DNA of 5,905 nucleotides, taken from contig CALIEP010000343.1 in assembly GCA_938022345.1 (NCBI GenBank), positions 1 to 5,905 of the forward strand. The letters run 5' to 3'. Shown piece by piece: positions 1-5,431 of the stretch. Made by a program: the position numbers and the translations under genes. The notes under the pieces are model-generated. The model did no database searches. It saw only the letters and a list, made by a program, of their open reading frames with translations, and was not told the DNA's origin. Positions within the stretch are counted from its first letter, which is position 1; every line of letters starts with the position of its first letter. The stretch is from an uncultured Actinomyces sp. GTDB lineage: Bacteria > Actinomycetota > Actinomycetes > Actinomycetales > Actinomycetaceae.

Positions 1-478
1 TCATGACGAACTCACGGCCGCGGATCAGACCTGCGCGCGGACGGGCTTCATCACGATACTTCGTCTGGATCTGGTAAATCGTCAGAGGCAGGTCCTTGTA
101 CGAGGAGTACTGATCCTTCACCAAGAGGGTGAACATCTCCTCGTGGGTAGGAGCCAAGAGATAGTCCCCGCCCTTACGGTCCTGCAGCTTGAACAGAGTC
201 GGACCATATTCATCCCAGCGATCGGTCGCCTTGTAAGGCTCTGCAGGAAGAAGCGCAGGAAGGTGGACTTCCTGGGCGCCAATACGGTCCATCTCCTCAC
301 GAACAATTGCCTCTACCTTGCGCAACAGGCGCAGGCCAAGAGGAAGCCACGTGTAGATACCGGGGGCAGTACGACGAATGTAGCCCGCACGGACAAGGAG
401 CTTATGGGAAACAACTTCGGCATCAGCCGGATCTTCGCGCAGAGTGCGCAGGAAGAAAGAGGAAAGAGTTCTTAACAC
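1..478 (-). CDS. proS: Prolyl-tRNA synthetase, N-terminal part (truncated by window edge)
   Basis: Class II aminoacyl-tRNA synthetase that attaches proline to tRNA-Pro in the cytoplasm. The first 159 residues are visible and the gene runs off the low-coordinate edge. Seen in the translation: an N-terminal segment FFLRTLREDPADAE followed by SHKLLVRAGYIRR, then TWLPLG, REEMDRIGAQEV, APTHEEMFT near residues 110-118, and TKYRDEARPRAG near 140-150. The last of these is class II motif 2, which contacts ATP and the acceptor end. These match the bacterial-type ProRS; the editing insertion and anticodon domain lie outside the window. The start is the GTG at 478-476, because the family's N-terminus begins there (M-L-R-T) and an AGGA ribosome site (486-489) lies 7 bases upstream. 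The gene follows the SRPBCC-like gene on the same strand, with a strong hairpin between them, so proS may be partly insulated or have its own promoter. No break in the reading frame is seen. Confidence 0.96.
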   Translation of the reverse strand, partial: MLRTLSSFFLRTLREDPADAEVVSHKLLVRAGYIRRTAPGIYTWLPLGLRLLRKVEAIVREEMDRIGAQEVHLPALLPAEPYKATDRWDEYGPTLFKLQDRKGGDYLLAPTHEEMFTLLVKDQYSSYKDLPLTIYQIQTKYRDEARPRAGLIRGREFVM

Positions 479-497
479 ACCTCAATCCTAAAGCACA

Positions 498-526
498 GCG
501 GGCACAGGCACGAAGCCTGCACCCGC
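498..526 (-). terminator. GC-rich hairpin between the SRPBCC-like gene and proS (possible terminator or attenuator)
   Basis: Read as minus-strand RNA, arms 526-515 (GCGGGTGCAGGC) and 509-498 (GCCTGTGCCCGC) pair over 12 positions around a 5-base UUCGU loop. Ten pairs are Watson-Crick and the middle two are tandem G-U wobbles. On the plus strand the same two positions would be C-A mismatches, so the structure favours minus-strand RNA, the direction of the genes. It starts 19 bases after the stop of the upstream gene. The bases after it (UGUGCUUUAGG) contain only a short U run, so it is not a canonical intrinsic terminator. It ends about 8 bases before the AGGA of the proS ribosome site. Termination, attenuation or processing are all possible. 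Confidence 0.55.
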
Positions 527-544
527 CGTGGACTATTGTTCAGC

Positions 545-1054
545 TCACAAAGCCTCTGCTGCTTCCTTCAAATCACGCAGCATCGACATAGTCGAGTAGG
601 ACTCGGCACACACGCCGGCCCAGAGGCGCCAGACGGGAGTCGACTCGGTAGCCTGGTTGCGCTCACGCAGGTGAAGGCGGGTACGCCCATTGGCCTCGGG
701 AAGAAGATCAAAAGTGCAGGTACCGGTGTACTCATCCACTTCGTCTTCCCACTCCAGATTGCGTCCCGGGGCGGGAACGCGGATCACCAGGCAATCGCCT
801 TCCTGGCGGATTAGGACGCGACCGTCCTCATCCTCTTCAAAAGCAGCATCGATCACTTCCCACACGCGAGTCGGCAGTGCGTCAATCTCTACCGCACGAT
901 CAACGACGACATCAGCATTGGGAAGCTCAAGATCACCGGGAAGGGAGACCGAGGCCTCGGAACGAGTTAGTCCAATACGGCGCGGAAAACCCGTTGCGTA
1001 AATTGCGCCAGCACAGCCCAGGATTCCCAGAGCAGCTACGGTACGAATCTTCAT
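545..1054 (-). CDS. Small SRPBCC-like protein with N-terminal membrane anchor, function unknown
   Basis: 169 residues. The N-terminus has two basic residues (K2, R4), then a hydrophobic stretch over residues 5-23, then PRR. This looks like an uncleaved membrane anchor or a short signal peptide. Cys14 sits in ILGC, a loose lipobox match, but the segment before it is short for a lipoprotein. The rest is soluble and acidic. VDRAVEIDALPTRVWEVI (residues 51-68) resembles the first strand and helix of the START/SRPBCC (polyketide cyclase-like) fold, where the typical form is a beta strand followed by P-x-x-V-W. The remainder fits strands with a long C-terminal helix (about 145-168). That fold binds hydrophobic ligands, but no ligand or reaction can be read here. 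The ATG at 1054-1052 is supported by AGGGGA 6 bases upstream. It lies 121 bases after ispG. The SRPBCC assignment is inference from pattern; the anchor is seen directly. Confidence 0.75.
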   Translation of the reverse strand: MKIRTVAALGILGCAGAIYATGFPRRIGLTRSEASVSLPGDLELPNADVVVDRAVEIDALPTRVWEVIDAAFEEDEDGRVLIRQEGDCLVIRVPAPGRNLEWEDEVDEYTGTCTFDLLPEANGRTRLHLRERNQATESTPVWRLWAGVCAESYSTMSMLRDLKEAAEAL

Positions 1055-1175
1055 AACAAATCCCCTTTGATCAGGCTGTTACACTCAATGTTCTTATACG
1101 GAAGGATACGTGAATTCTTCGCGATTGTTGCCCTTATCGGATAACCGGAAGAACTTCGACAGACCCTTCACATTC

Positions 1176-2291
1176 TTAAAGTCCCATTTCTTCAGCAAGC
1201 AGGTTAGCATGCTTAATGAGGGTTGGGACAATGTCATCTTCGGGAACGGTTTCAACGACCTCCCCGCGGATGAAGATCTGCCCCTTGCCATTGCCCGAGG
1301 CCACACCGAGGTCAGCCTCACGAGCCTCACCTGGGCCGTTCACAACGCAGCCCATGACGGCAACGCGAAGGGGAACAGTCAGATCCTTGAGACCTTCAGT
1401 GACATTTTCTGCCAGCGTCCAGACATCAACCTGCGCACGCCCACAGGAAGGACAGGAAACAATCTCGAGGGTCTTTTCACGCAGGCCCATGAATTCCAAG
1501 AGCTTCGTGCCGACCTTGACCTCTTCGACAGGAGGTGCGGAAAGAGAGACGCGGATCGTATCACCAATACCGTCGGCCAGAAGCACACCGAAAGCTGCGC
1601 AGGACTTAATGGTCCCCTGGAAAGCTGGCCCGGCCTCAGTCACACCGAGGTGAAGCGGCCAATCGCCCTTTTCAGAGAGCAAACGGTAGGCCTGAATCAT
1701 GGTCAAAACGTCGTGGTGCTTGACCGAAATCTTGAAATCGTGGAAGTCGTTCTCTTCAAAGAGCGATGCTTCCCATACTGCTGATTCAACAAGGGCTTCA
1801 GGGGTTGCGCTACCATACTTCTTGAGAAGACGCGGATCCAAAGAACCCGCATTCACGCCAATGCGCAGCGAGGTCCCATGATCGGAAGCGGCGCGGCAAA
1901 TTTCCTTCACCTGATCGTCGAACTTACGAATATTTCCGGGGTTCACGCGAACCGCACCGCAACCGGCCTCAATTGCTGCAAAAACATACTTCGGGTTGAA
2001 GTGAATATCAGCAATGACGGGAATACGCGATTGCTTGACAATAATCGGCAGTGCTTCAGCATCCTTATCGGTCGGGCAGGCGACACGAACAATGTCGCAG
2101 CCCGCCGCGGTGAGCTCTGCAATCTGCTGCAGCGTCGCACCGATATCGTGGGTCTTCGTTGTGGTCATCGACTGAACAGAAACGGTAGCACCCCCACCAA
2201 CAGGCACATCCCCCACCATGATTTGACGAGTCTTGCGACGCGGAAAAGGAGCTTCGTGGACGCTGTGCATCCCTAAGTTAATTTCAGTCAC
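1176..2291 (-). CDS. ispG: 4-hydroxy-3-methylbut-2-en-1-yl diphosphate synthase (flavodoxin/ferredoxin), MEP pathway
   Basis: Cytoplasmic [4Fe-4S] enzyme (GcpE) that reductively opens 2-C-methyl-D-erythritol 2,4-cyclodiphosphate to HMBPP, the penultimate MEP-pathway step. From the chosen start it has 371 residues, normal for the two-domain bacterial form. An N-terminal TIM barrel (about 20-265) carries RRKTRQIMVGDVPVGG, VSVQSMTTTKT, PVIADIHFNP and RVNPGNI. The C-terminal domain carries the three cluster cysteines, C280 and C283 in CPSCGR and C315 in MGCVVNGPGEA, with the conserved glutamate E322 in that last motif. The GTG at 2291 is preferred: it gives MTEINLGM, like actinobacterial relatives, and has GGGAG (2307-2303) 11 bases upstream. 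A GTG at 2309 would add six residues but has no good ribosome site. It follows the M50 protease gene by about 90 bases and shares its pathway with dxr two genes upstream. Confidence 0.97.
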   Translation of the reverse strand: MTEINLGMHSVHEAPFPRRKTRQIMVGDVPVGGGATVSVQSMTTTKTHDIGATLQQIAELTAAGCDIVRVACPTDKDAEALPIIVKQSRIPVIADIHFNPKYVFAAIEAGCGAVRVNPGNIRKFDDQVKEICRAASDHGTSLRIGVNAGSLDPRLLKKYGSATPEALVESAVWEASLFEENDFHDFKISVKHHDVLTMIQAYRLLSEKGDWPLHLGVTEAGPAFQGTIKSCAAFGVLLADGIGDTIRVSLSAPPVEEVKVGTKLLEFMGLREKTLEIVSCPSCGRAQVDVWTLAENVTEGLKDLTVPLRVAVMGCVVNGPGEAREADLGVASGNGKGQIFIRGEVVETVPEDDIVPTLIKHANLLAEEMGL

Positions 2292-2302
2292 CTTGTCATT
2301 AT

Positions 2303-2307
2303 CTCCC
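2303..2307 (-). promoter_or_regulatory. Ribosome binding site that decides the ispG start
   Basis: GGGAG on the minus strand, 11 bases before the GTG at 2291. It overlaps the alternative GTG at 2309 and so cannot serve it. The spacing is at the long end of the usual range, so the start is likely but not certain. Confidence 0.45.
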
Positions 2308-2318
2308 ACTTGTATGCA

Positions 2319-2336
2319 GCTGGCACCCGGGCCAGC
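2319..2336 (-). other. Small hairpin in the ispG leader
   Basis: GCTGGC (2336-2331) and GCCAGC (2324-2319) form a perfect 6-bp stem around a 6-base loop CCGGGT on the minus strand. Two flanking G-U pairs could extend it to 8 bp. It ends about 11 bases before the GGGAG ribosome site of ispG. There is no U tract, so it is more likely an RNA-structure or processing element than a terminator. It may equally be chance. Confidence 0.3.
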
Positions 2337-2360
2337 CAGACGCTAATGAAACCAATGAAA

Positions 2361-2378
2361 GCTCGCAGTGCTGTGAGC
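2361..2378 (-). other. Imperfect inverted repeat just after the M50 protease stop
   Basis: On the minus strand GCTCACA-GCAC-TGCGAGC pairs with one A-C mismatch, so the outer stem is four GC-rich pairs and the inner one two. It starts three bases after the TAG at 2384-2382 and is followed by the U-rich stretch TTTCATTGGTTTCATT. Position and U-richness suggest a weak terminator-like element that would lower read-through into ispG. The mismatch makes the stem weak and the call is tentative. Confidence 0.3.
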
Positions 2379-2381
2379 GAC

Positions 2382-3611
2382 CTATTGCAGACTGATTGGC
2401 ACGACAATATCTGCAATCATCAGCAGAACCGTCATCGCAACCAAGATGGTGCCCATCGTGTATGTCAGTGGCATAAGCCGCGCAGTATCGACCGGTGGCG
2501 GTACTTTCCTTCCACGTACCCGAGCAAGGCCTCGCCGAATCCATTCATAGATTGCCGGAACGATATGTCCTCCATCGAGCGGCGGGAAAGGAAGAAGATT
2601 AAACACAAAGAGCGCCATATTCAGGGAAGCCAGGATCGACAGCAATAGTGCAGCCGATCGCATCCAACCACCGCTGCTTGCCGTGACATCTGACGAGGTT
2701 GCATCTGCAGCAATCCTGCCGATACCGACAACCGACATGACGCCACCCGAATCACGGGGTGCACCTGTGAAAATCGAACGGCCAACATCCCACAGGGCAA
2801 TTGGTAGACGGGCAACAACGCTCACTGTGCCGGTAAAGGTCTCCCCGATGGCGGAGGCGACAGTACCTGCACTGGCGGCTTGATATTCAGTCCCCGCAAT
2901 GACACCGATACTGACACTATCTCCCGATCGCAACGGATCAACTTTCACGTGGAAAAGTTGGCCATTTTGCAGGTAGTCAATATCGATGCTGCCCTGTGAG
3001 CCTGCAATGCTCTGACGCATCTGCTCCCACGAGGTCACGGCGCTACCGTTGACTCCCGTGATCCTATCCCCCGCTCGAATACCTGCGGCGTATGCCGGCG
3101 CATCGACAGTAGCTCCCTGGGTAGTCAGTTGCTGAGGAACCTCGCTCAGGGTCAAAGAGGCTTTGGGAATTCCGATCCCAACCAGAGCAATCGATAGGAA
3201 GAGGATCGAAAGGAAGAGATTGACCAGTGGACCACTGATCATGATGATGATCTTCTGTGCGGGATGAAGAAGATAAAAAGCGCGAGAACCGTAGCCCTCA
3301 GGAATTTCTTCCATGCTGGCCTCACGAGCCTCTTGGGCAAGGGTCGGCTTTCCGCGTCGATTCGTCGTTTTCACCCCGTCGCGAGCGGGGGCAAACATCC
3401 CGACCAAGCGAACATAGCCCCCCAGAAGGATCGCTCGAAGAGAATAGGTCGTCTCCCCTTTTTTGACGCCAAAAATCTGAGGTCCAAAACCAACAGCAAA
3501 CTCAGGAACGTAAACGCCAAATTTTTTTGCAGGAATCATATGGCCACATTCGTGAAGTGCGACAGAGATCAACAACCCCACGACGATGACAAGAACACCG
3601 ATAATTCCCAC
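2382..3611 (-). CDS. rseP: M50 site-2 intramembrane metalloprotease (RseP/Rip1 family)
   Basis: Membrane zinc protease of regulated intramembrane proteolysis. Relatives include E. coli RseP and mycobacterial Rip1, which cleave membrane-bound anti-sigma factors after a first external cut. 409 residues, normal for the family. Visible in order: membrane segment 1 (about 3-20) running into the zinc motif HECGH (H20, E21, H24); GGYVRLVGM (64-72), the conserved membrane-reentrant region; a loop rich in charge (75-110); membrane segment 2 (about 120-147) with MISGPLVN; a single PDZ domain (about 155-228) with AGIRAGDRITGVNG; membrane segment 3 (about 317-340) leading to NLLPFPPLDGGH, where D346 is the third zinc ligand; and a last membrane segment (about 384-405). 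The GTG start at 3611 has AGGA five bases upstream. It lies 21 bases after dxr. The cysteine in HECGH replaces the usual bulky hydrophobic residue. The substrate is unknown here. Confidence 0.95.
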   Translation of the reverse strand: MGIIGVLVIVVGLLISVALHECGHMIPAKKFGVYVPEFAVGFGPQIFGVKKGETTYSLRAILLGGYVRLVGMFAPARDGVKTTNRRGKPTLAQEAREASMEEIPEGYGSRAFYLLHPAQKIIIMISGPLVNLFLSILFLSIALVGIGIPKASLTLSEVPQQLTTQGATVDAPAYAAGIRAGDRITGVNGSAVTSWEQMRQSIAGSQGSIDIDYLQNGQLFHVKVDPLRSGDSVSIGVIAGTEYQAASAGTVASAIGETFTGTVSVVARLPIALWDVGRSIFTGAPRDSGGVMSVVGIGRIAADATSSDVTASSGGWMRSAALLLSILASLNMALFVFNLLPFPPLDGGHIVPAIYEWIRRGLARVRGRKVPPPVDTARLMPLTYTMGTILVAMTVLLMIADIVVPISLQ

Positions 3612-3630
3612 GAAAATCCTTTTTCTTTCC

Positions 3631-3647
3631 TCTCACATAATGTGAGA
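3631..3647. repeat. Perfect 17-bp dyad over the dxr stop codon
   Basis: TCTCACAT-A-ATGTGAGA: two perfect 8-base arms with a single central base. In minus-strand RNA it can fold as a 7-bp stem with a UUA loop. It covers the last codons (S-H-I-M) and the TGA of dxr, and ends 10 bases before the AGGA ribosome site of the M50 protease gene. No U tract follows on either strand, so it is not an intrinsic terminator. Possible roles are an operator site, an RNA structure affecting coupling between the two genes, or a processing site. Confidence 0.6.
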
Positions 3648-4826
3648 ACGAGCAGAAGCCTTGGCCCACTCTTGGGCGCCAAGAATATCGTCTAGCGTAG
3701 GCTCATCGATGCCTTGGTGCTCGGCCAGAACTTCCTCAAGAAGATCCACGATTGACAGATACGCGAGCTGGCCGTGTAGAAATGCATCAACAAAAACTTC
3801 GTTCGCAGCGTTGTATACAGCAGGATGGGTCTGCGATTCAGTAACAGCCGCACGTGCCAAATTAATTGCCGGGAAAGTCTGAGAATCGACCGGCTCAAAA
3901 GTCCATTCTTGCCGCTGAAGGAAATCCACCGGTTTTTCAATATCTGGAAGTCGCTTGGGCCATGTCAATCCCAACGCGATAGGAAGCTTCATATCGGGGG
4001 GCGATGCTTGTGCAATCGTCGCCCCGTCTTTCCAGGTCACCATGGAGTGGATGATGGACTGAGGATGCACAACCGGGACAATATCCGAGGCCGGAACATC
4101 GAACAGAAGATGCGCCTCGATGAGTTCTATGCCTTTATTGACCAGAGTGGATGAGTTAATGGTGACAACGGGCCCCATATTCCATGTCGGGTGGGCCAGC
4201 GCCTGCTGCGGGGTTACTTCCGCTAGATCAGCGCGTTTCTTTCCCCTAAAAGGCCCTCCCGAGGCCGTGAGAACCAATTGCGCAAGCTCGCTCTTGCCGG
4301 TGACGCGCTGCGCGGTCAAACCTTTTTCGTGAACTCCGCTAGCAAGACATTGGGCAATGGCCGAGTGTTCTGAATCGACGGGGACGATTTGCCCATCACG
4401 CTTCATTGCACGCCGGACTAGCGGCCCACCAACGACCAGGGATTCTTTATTTGCTAAGGCAAGGGTCGACCCGGCCTCGAGGGCTGCAAGGGTGGGGCCA
4501 AGCCCAACACCGCCGGTAATACCGTTGAGGACGACTGCCTGAGGGAAGGATCCCGCAATCTGTGTTGAGGCATCCGGTCCGACCAAAATCTCTGGAATTT
4601 CACCAGAAGCCGAGGCAATCAGAGACTCAAGCCTGCGCGCATCGCCATCGTGGATTCCAACGACCCGAGGTCGATAACGAACACATTGCTCCGCCAAAAG
4701 CTCAAGAGAGCGGCCGCCAGCGCTCAGTGCGACAACCTCGAAATCTTCGTGGTGCTGGTCAATAACCTCAAGCGCCTGTGTGCCGATTGATCCCGTAGAA
4801 CCAAGCAGAACAACCTGTGTACTCAT
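3633..4826 (-). CDS. dxr: 1-deoxy-D-xylulose 5-phosphate reductoisomerase, MEP pathway
   Basis: Converts 1-deoxy-D-xylulose 5-phosphate to 2-C-methyl-D-erythritol 4-phosphate with NADPH and a divalent metal; this is the committed MEP-pathway step and the fosmidomycin target. 397 residues, usual length. Visible: NADPH-binding GSTGSIG (9-15); ANKES (125-129); metal ligands D151 and E153 in PVDSEHSAI, and E234 in NSSTLVNKGIE (224-234); TASGGPFR (187-194); the active-site loop HPTWNMG (212-218); and NAANE (339-343) opening the C-terminal helical domain. All expected catalytic residues are present. The ATG start lies three bases after the TGA of the DivIVA-repeat gene and no Shine-Dalgarno sequence is apparent before it, which suggests translational coupling to the upstream gene. 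Its 3' end lies within a perfect dyad. The M50 protease follows after 21 bases, which indicates a shared transcript. Confidence 0.98.
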   Translation of the reverse strand: MSTQVVLLGSTGSIGTQALEVIDQHHEDFEVVALSAGGRSLELLAEQCVRYRPRVVGIHDGDARRLESLIASASGEIPEILVGPDASTQIAGSFPQAVVLNGITGGVGLGPTLAALEAGSTLALANKESLVVGGPLVRRAMKRDGQIVPVDSEHSAIAQCLASGVHEKGLTAQRVTGKSELAQLVLTASGGPFRGKKRADLAEVTPQQALAHPTWNMGPVVTINSSTLVNKGIELIEAHLLFDVPASDIVPVVHPQSIIHSMVTWKDGATIAQASPPDMKLPIALGLTWPKRLPDIEKPVDFLQRQEWTFEPVDSQTFPAINLARAAVTESQTHPAVYNAANEVFVDAFLHGQLAYLSIVDLLEEVLAEHQGIDEPTLDDILGAQEWAKASARSHIM

Positions 4827-4829
4827 GTG

Positions 4830-5381
4830 TCAGTTCACTGAAAGAAGGATTTCAACGGCGCGCCCAAGATAGGCATCGACCGGACCCATTGCATAGGCTT
4901 TTTTACCGCGTGCGGACTTGAAAAGCGCATGCCGCACATCATCAGCAGCCAGATCCTCACGATCGTCAAAGAAAGCTGCAATCTGGTCCAAAAGGTCATC
5001 GACCTGTTCAGCGTTATAGCCGATTCCCGAACGGGGATGTGAAAAACGCTGTCCATAGGGGCGGAGCAGACGCGGATACAGTGTCGTCGCACGATCGGCT
5101 ACCTTTTCGTACCAAGCGCCTTCGCCATTAACAGCGATGTTGTCGGCGCGGTCGCGCTGGACAAAAGCAGCTTCGAGTCGACTCATTGCCGCATCTACCG
5201 CTTGGGTGTCATAGCCATTACGTTGCCTCGGGAAGGACGCTTGACGAACCTGTTCAGCACTGAACTGTTCAGCCGGAAGCCCTCCCTCGTATGCATGACG
5301 AGCATCGATGAAGAACTCATCTACGGCATCCTTACCGTAACCGCGCCGGAAAATTCCCGTAGTCGGGAAAGCGTCGCCCAT
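4830..5381 (-). CDS. DivIVA-domain repeat protein
   Basis: 183 residues, no signal peptide or membrane segment. It carries four copies of the short DivIVA N-terminal signature (F...GY....VD): F5/GY14-15/VD20-21, F50/GY56-57/VD62-63, F113/GY121-122/VD127-128 and F154/AY162-163/VD168-169. The tyrosine-to-VD spacing is the same in all four. Copies 1-2 and 3-4 are joined by similar linkers, FSAEQVRQASF (40-50) and LAADDVRHALF (144-154), so the protein looks like a duplicated pair of modules. There is no long coiled coil, unlike DivIVA/Wag31 itself. The signature belongs to proteins that sit at membranes of the pole or septum, but the role of this short repeat family is unknown to me; a link to envelope growth is inference. 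The ATG at 5381 is chosen over the adjacent GTG at 5384 because GGAG lies five bases upstream. It lies between rlmN and dxr. Confidence 0.88.
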   Translation of the reverse strand: MGDAFPTTGIFRRGYGKDAVDEFFIDARHAYEGGLPAEQFSAEQVRQASFPRQRNGYDTQAVDAAMSRLEAAFVQRDRADNIAVNGEGAWYEKVADRATTLYPRLLRPYGQRFSHPRSGIGYNAEQVDDLLDQIAAFFDDREDLAADDVRHALFKSARGKKAYAMGPVDAYLGRAVEILLSVN

Positions 5382-5386
5382 CACTT

Positions 5387-5390
5387 CTCC
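5387..5390 (-). promoter_or_regulatory. Ribosome binding site that decides the DivIVA-repeat start
   Basis: GGAG on the minus strand (within AGAGGAGAA), five bases before the ATG at 5381. It would be only two bases from the GTG at 5384, which is too close, so the ATG is the likely start. Confidence 0.7.
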
Positions 5391-5397
5391 TCTTCGT

Positions 5398-5430
5398 GTG
5401 CACTATTTTCACGTGCACTCTGACGTGCAC
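5398..5430. repeat. Cluster of three GTGCAC palindromes between rlmN and the DivIVA-repeat gene
   Basis: GTGCAC occurs at 5398-5403, 5413-5418 and 5425-5430. The last two are part of an 8-base direct repeat ACGTGCAC with a 12-base period. Together they also form an inverted repeat, CGTGCAC (5412-5418) and GTGCACG (5425-5431), a 7-bp stem with a 6-base loop that begins directly after the rlmN stop. The minus-strand bases after the stem (TGAAAATAG) are A-rich, not U-rich, so this is not a classical terminator. Repeated palindromes in a 50-base spacer suggest a protein-binding site or an RNA structure in the leader of the downstream gene; neither is shown. Confidence 0.5.
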
Positions 5431-5431
5431 G

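Noticed and set aside
479..544. T-box or amino-acid-responsive riboswitch before proS
   Set aside because: The 66-base spacer is far too short for a T-box and lacks its conserved antiterminator sequence.
143..591. Plus-strand open frames opposite proS and the adjacent spacer
   Set aside because: The minus strand encodes clear ProRS motifs through the same bases; the plus frames show no domain.
545..1001. Plus-strand frames opposite the SRPBCC-like gene, rich in Ser and Arg
   Set aside because: Their composition is typical of antisense translation. The minus frame has a good ribosome site, a hydrophobic N-terminus and a plausible fold.
1110..1784. Long plus-strand open frame opposite ispG (224 codons)
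   Set aside because: It lies wholly antisense to a gene with all the IspG motifs, has no recognisable domain, and reads as a low-complexity shadow of the real frame.
3257..3695. Plus-strand open frames opposite the start of the M50 protease gene
   Set aside because: The minus frame carries HECGH and membrane segments; the plus frames are charged shadows without a ribosome site of note.
5382..5431. GTGCAC inverted repeat as an intrinsic terminator for rlmN
   Set aside because: The 7-bp stem is followed on the minus strand by TGAAAATAG, not a U tract, so I list it as a repeat of unknown role.
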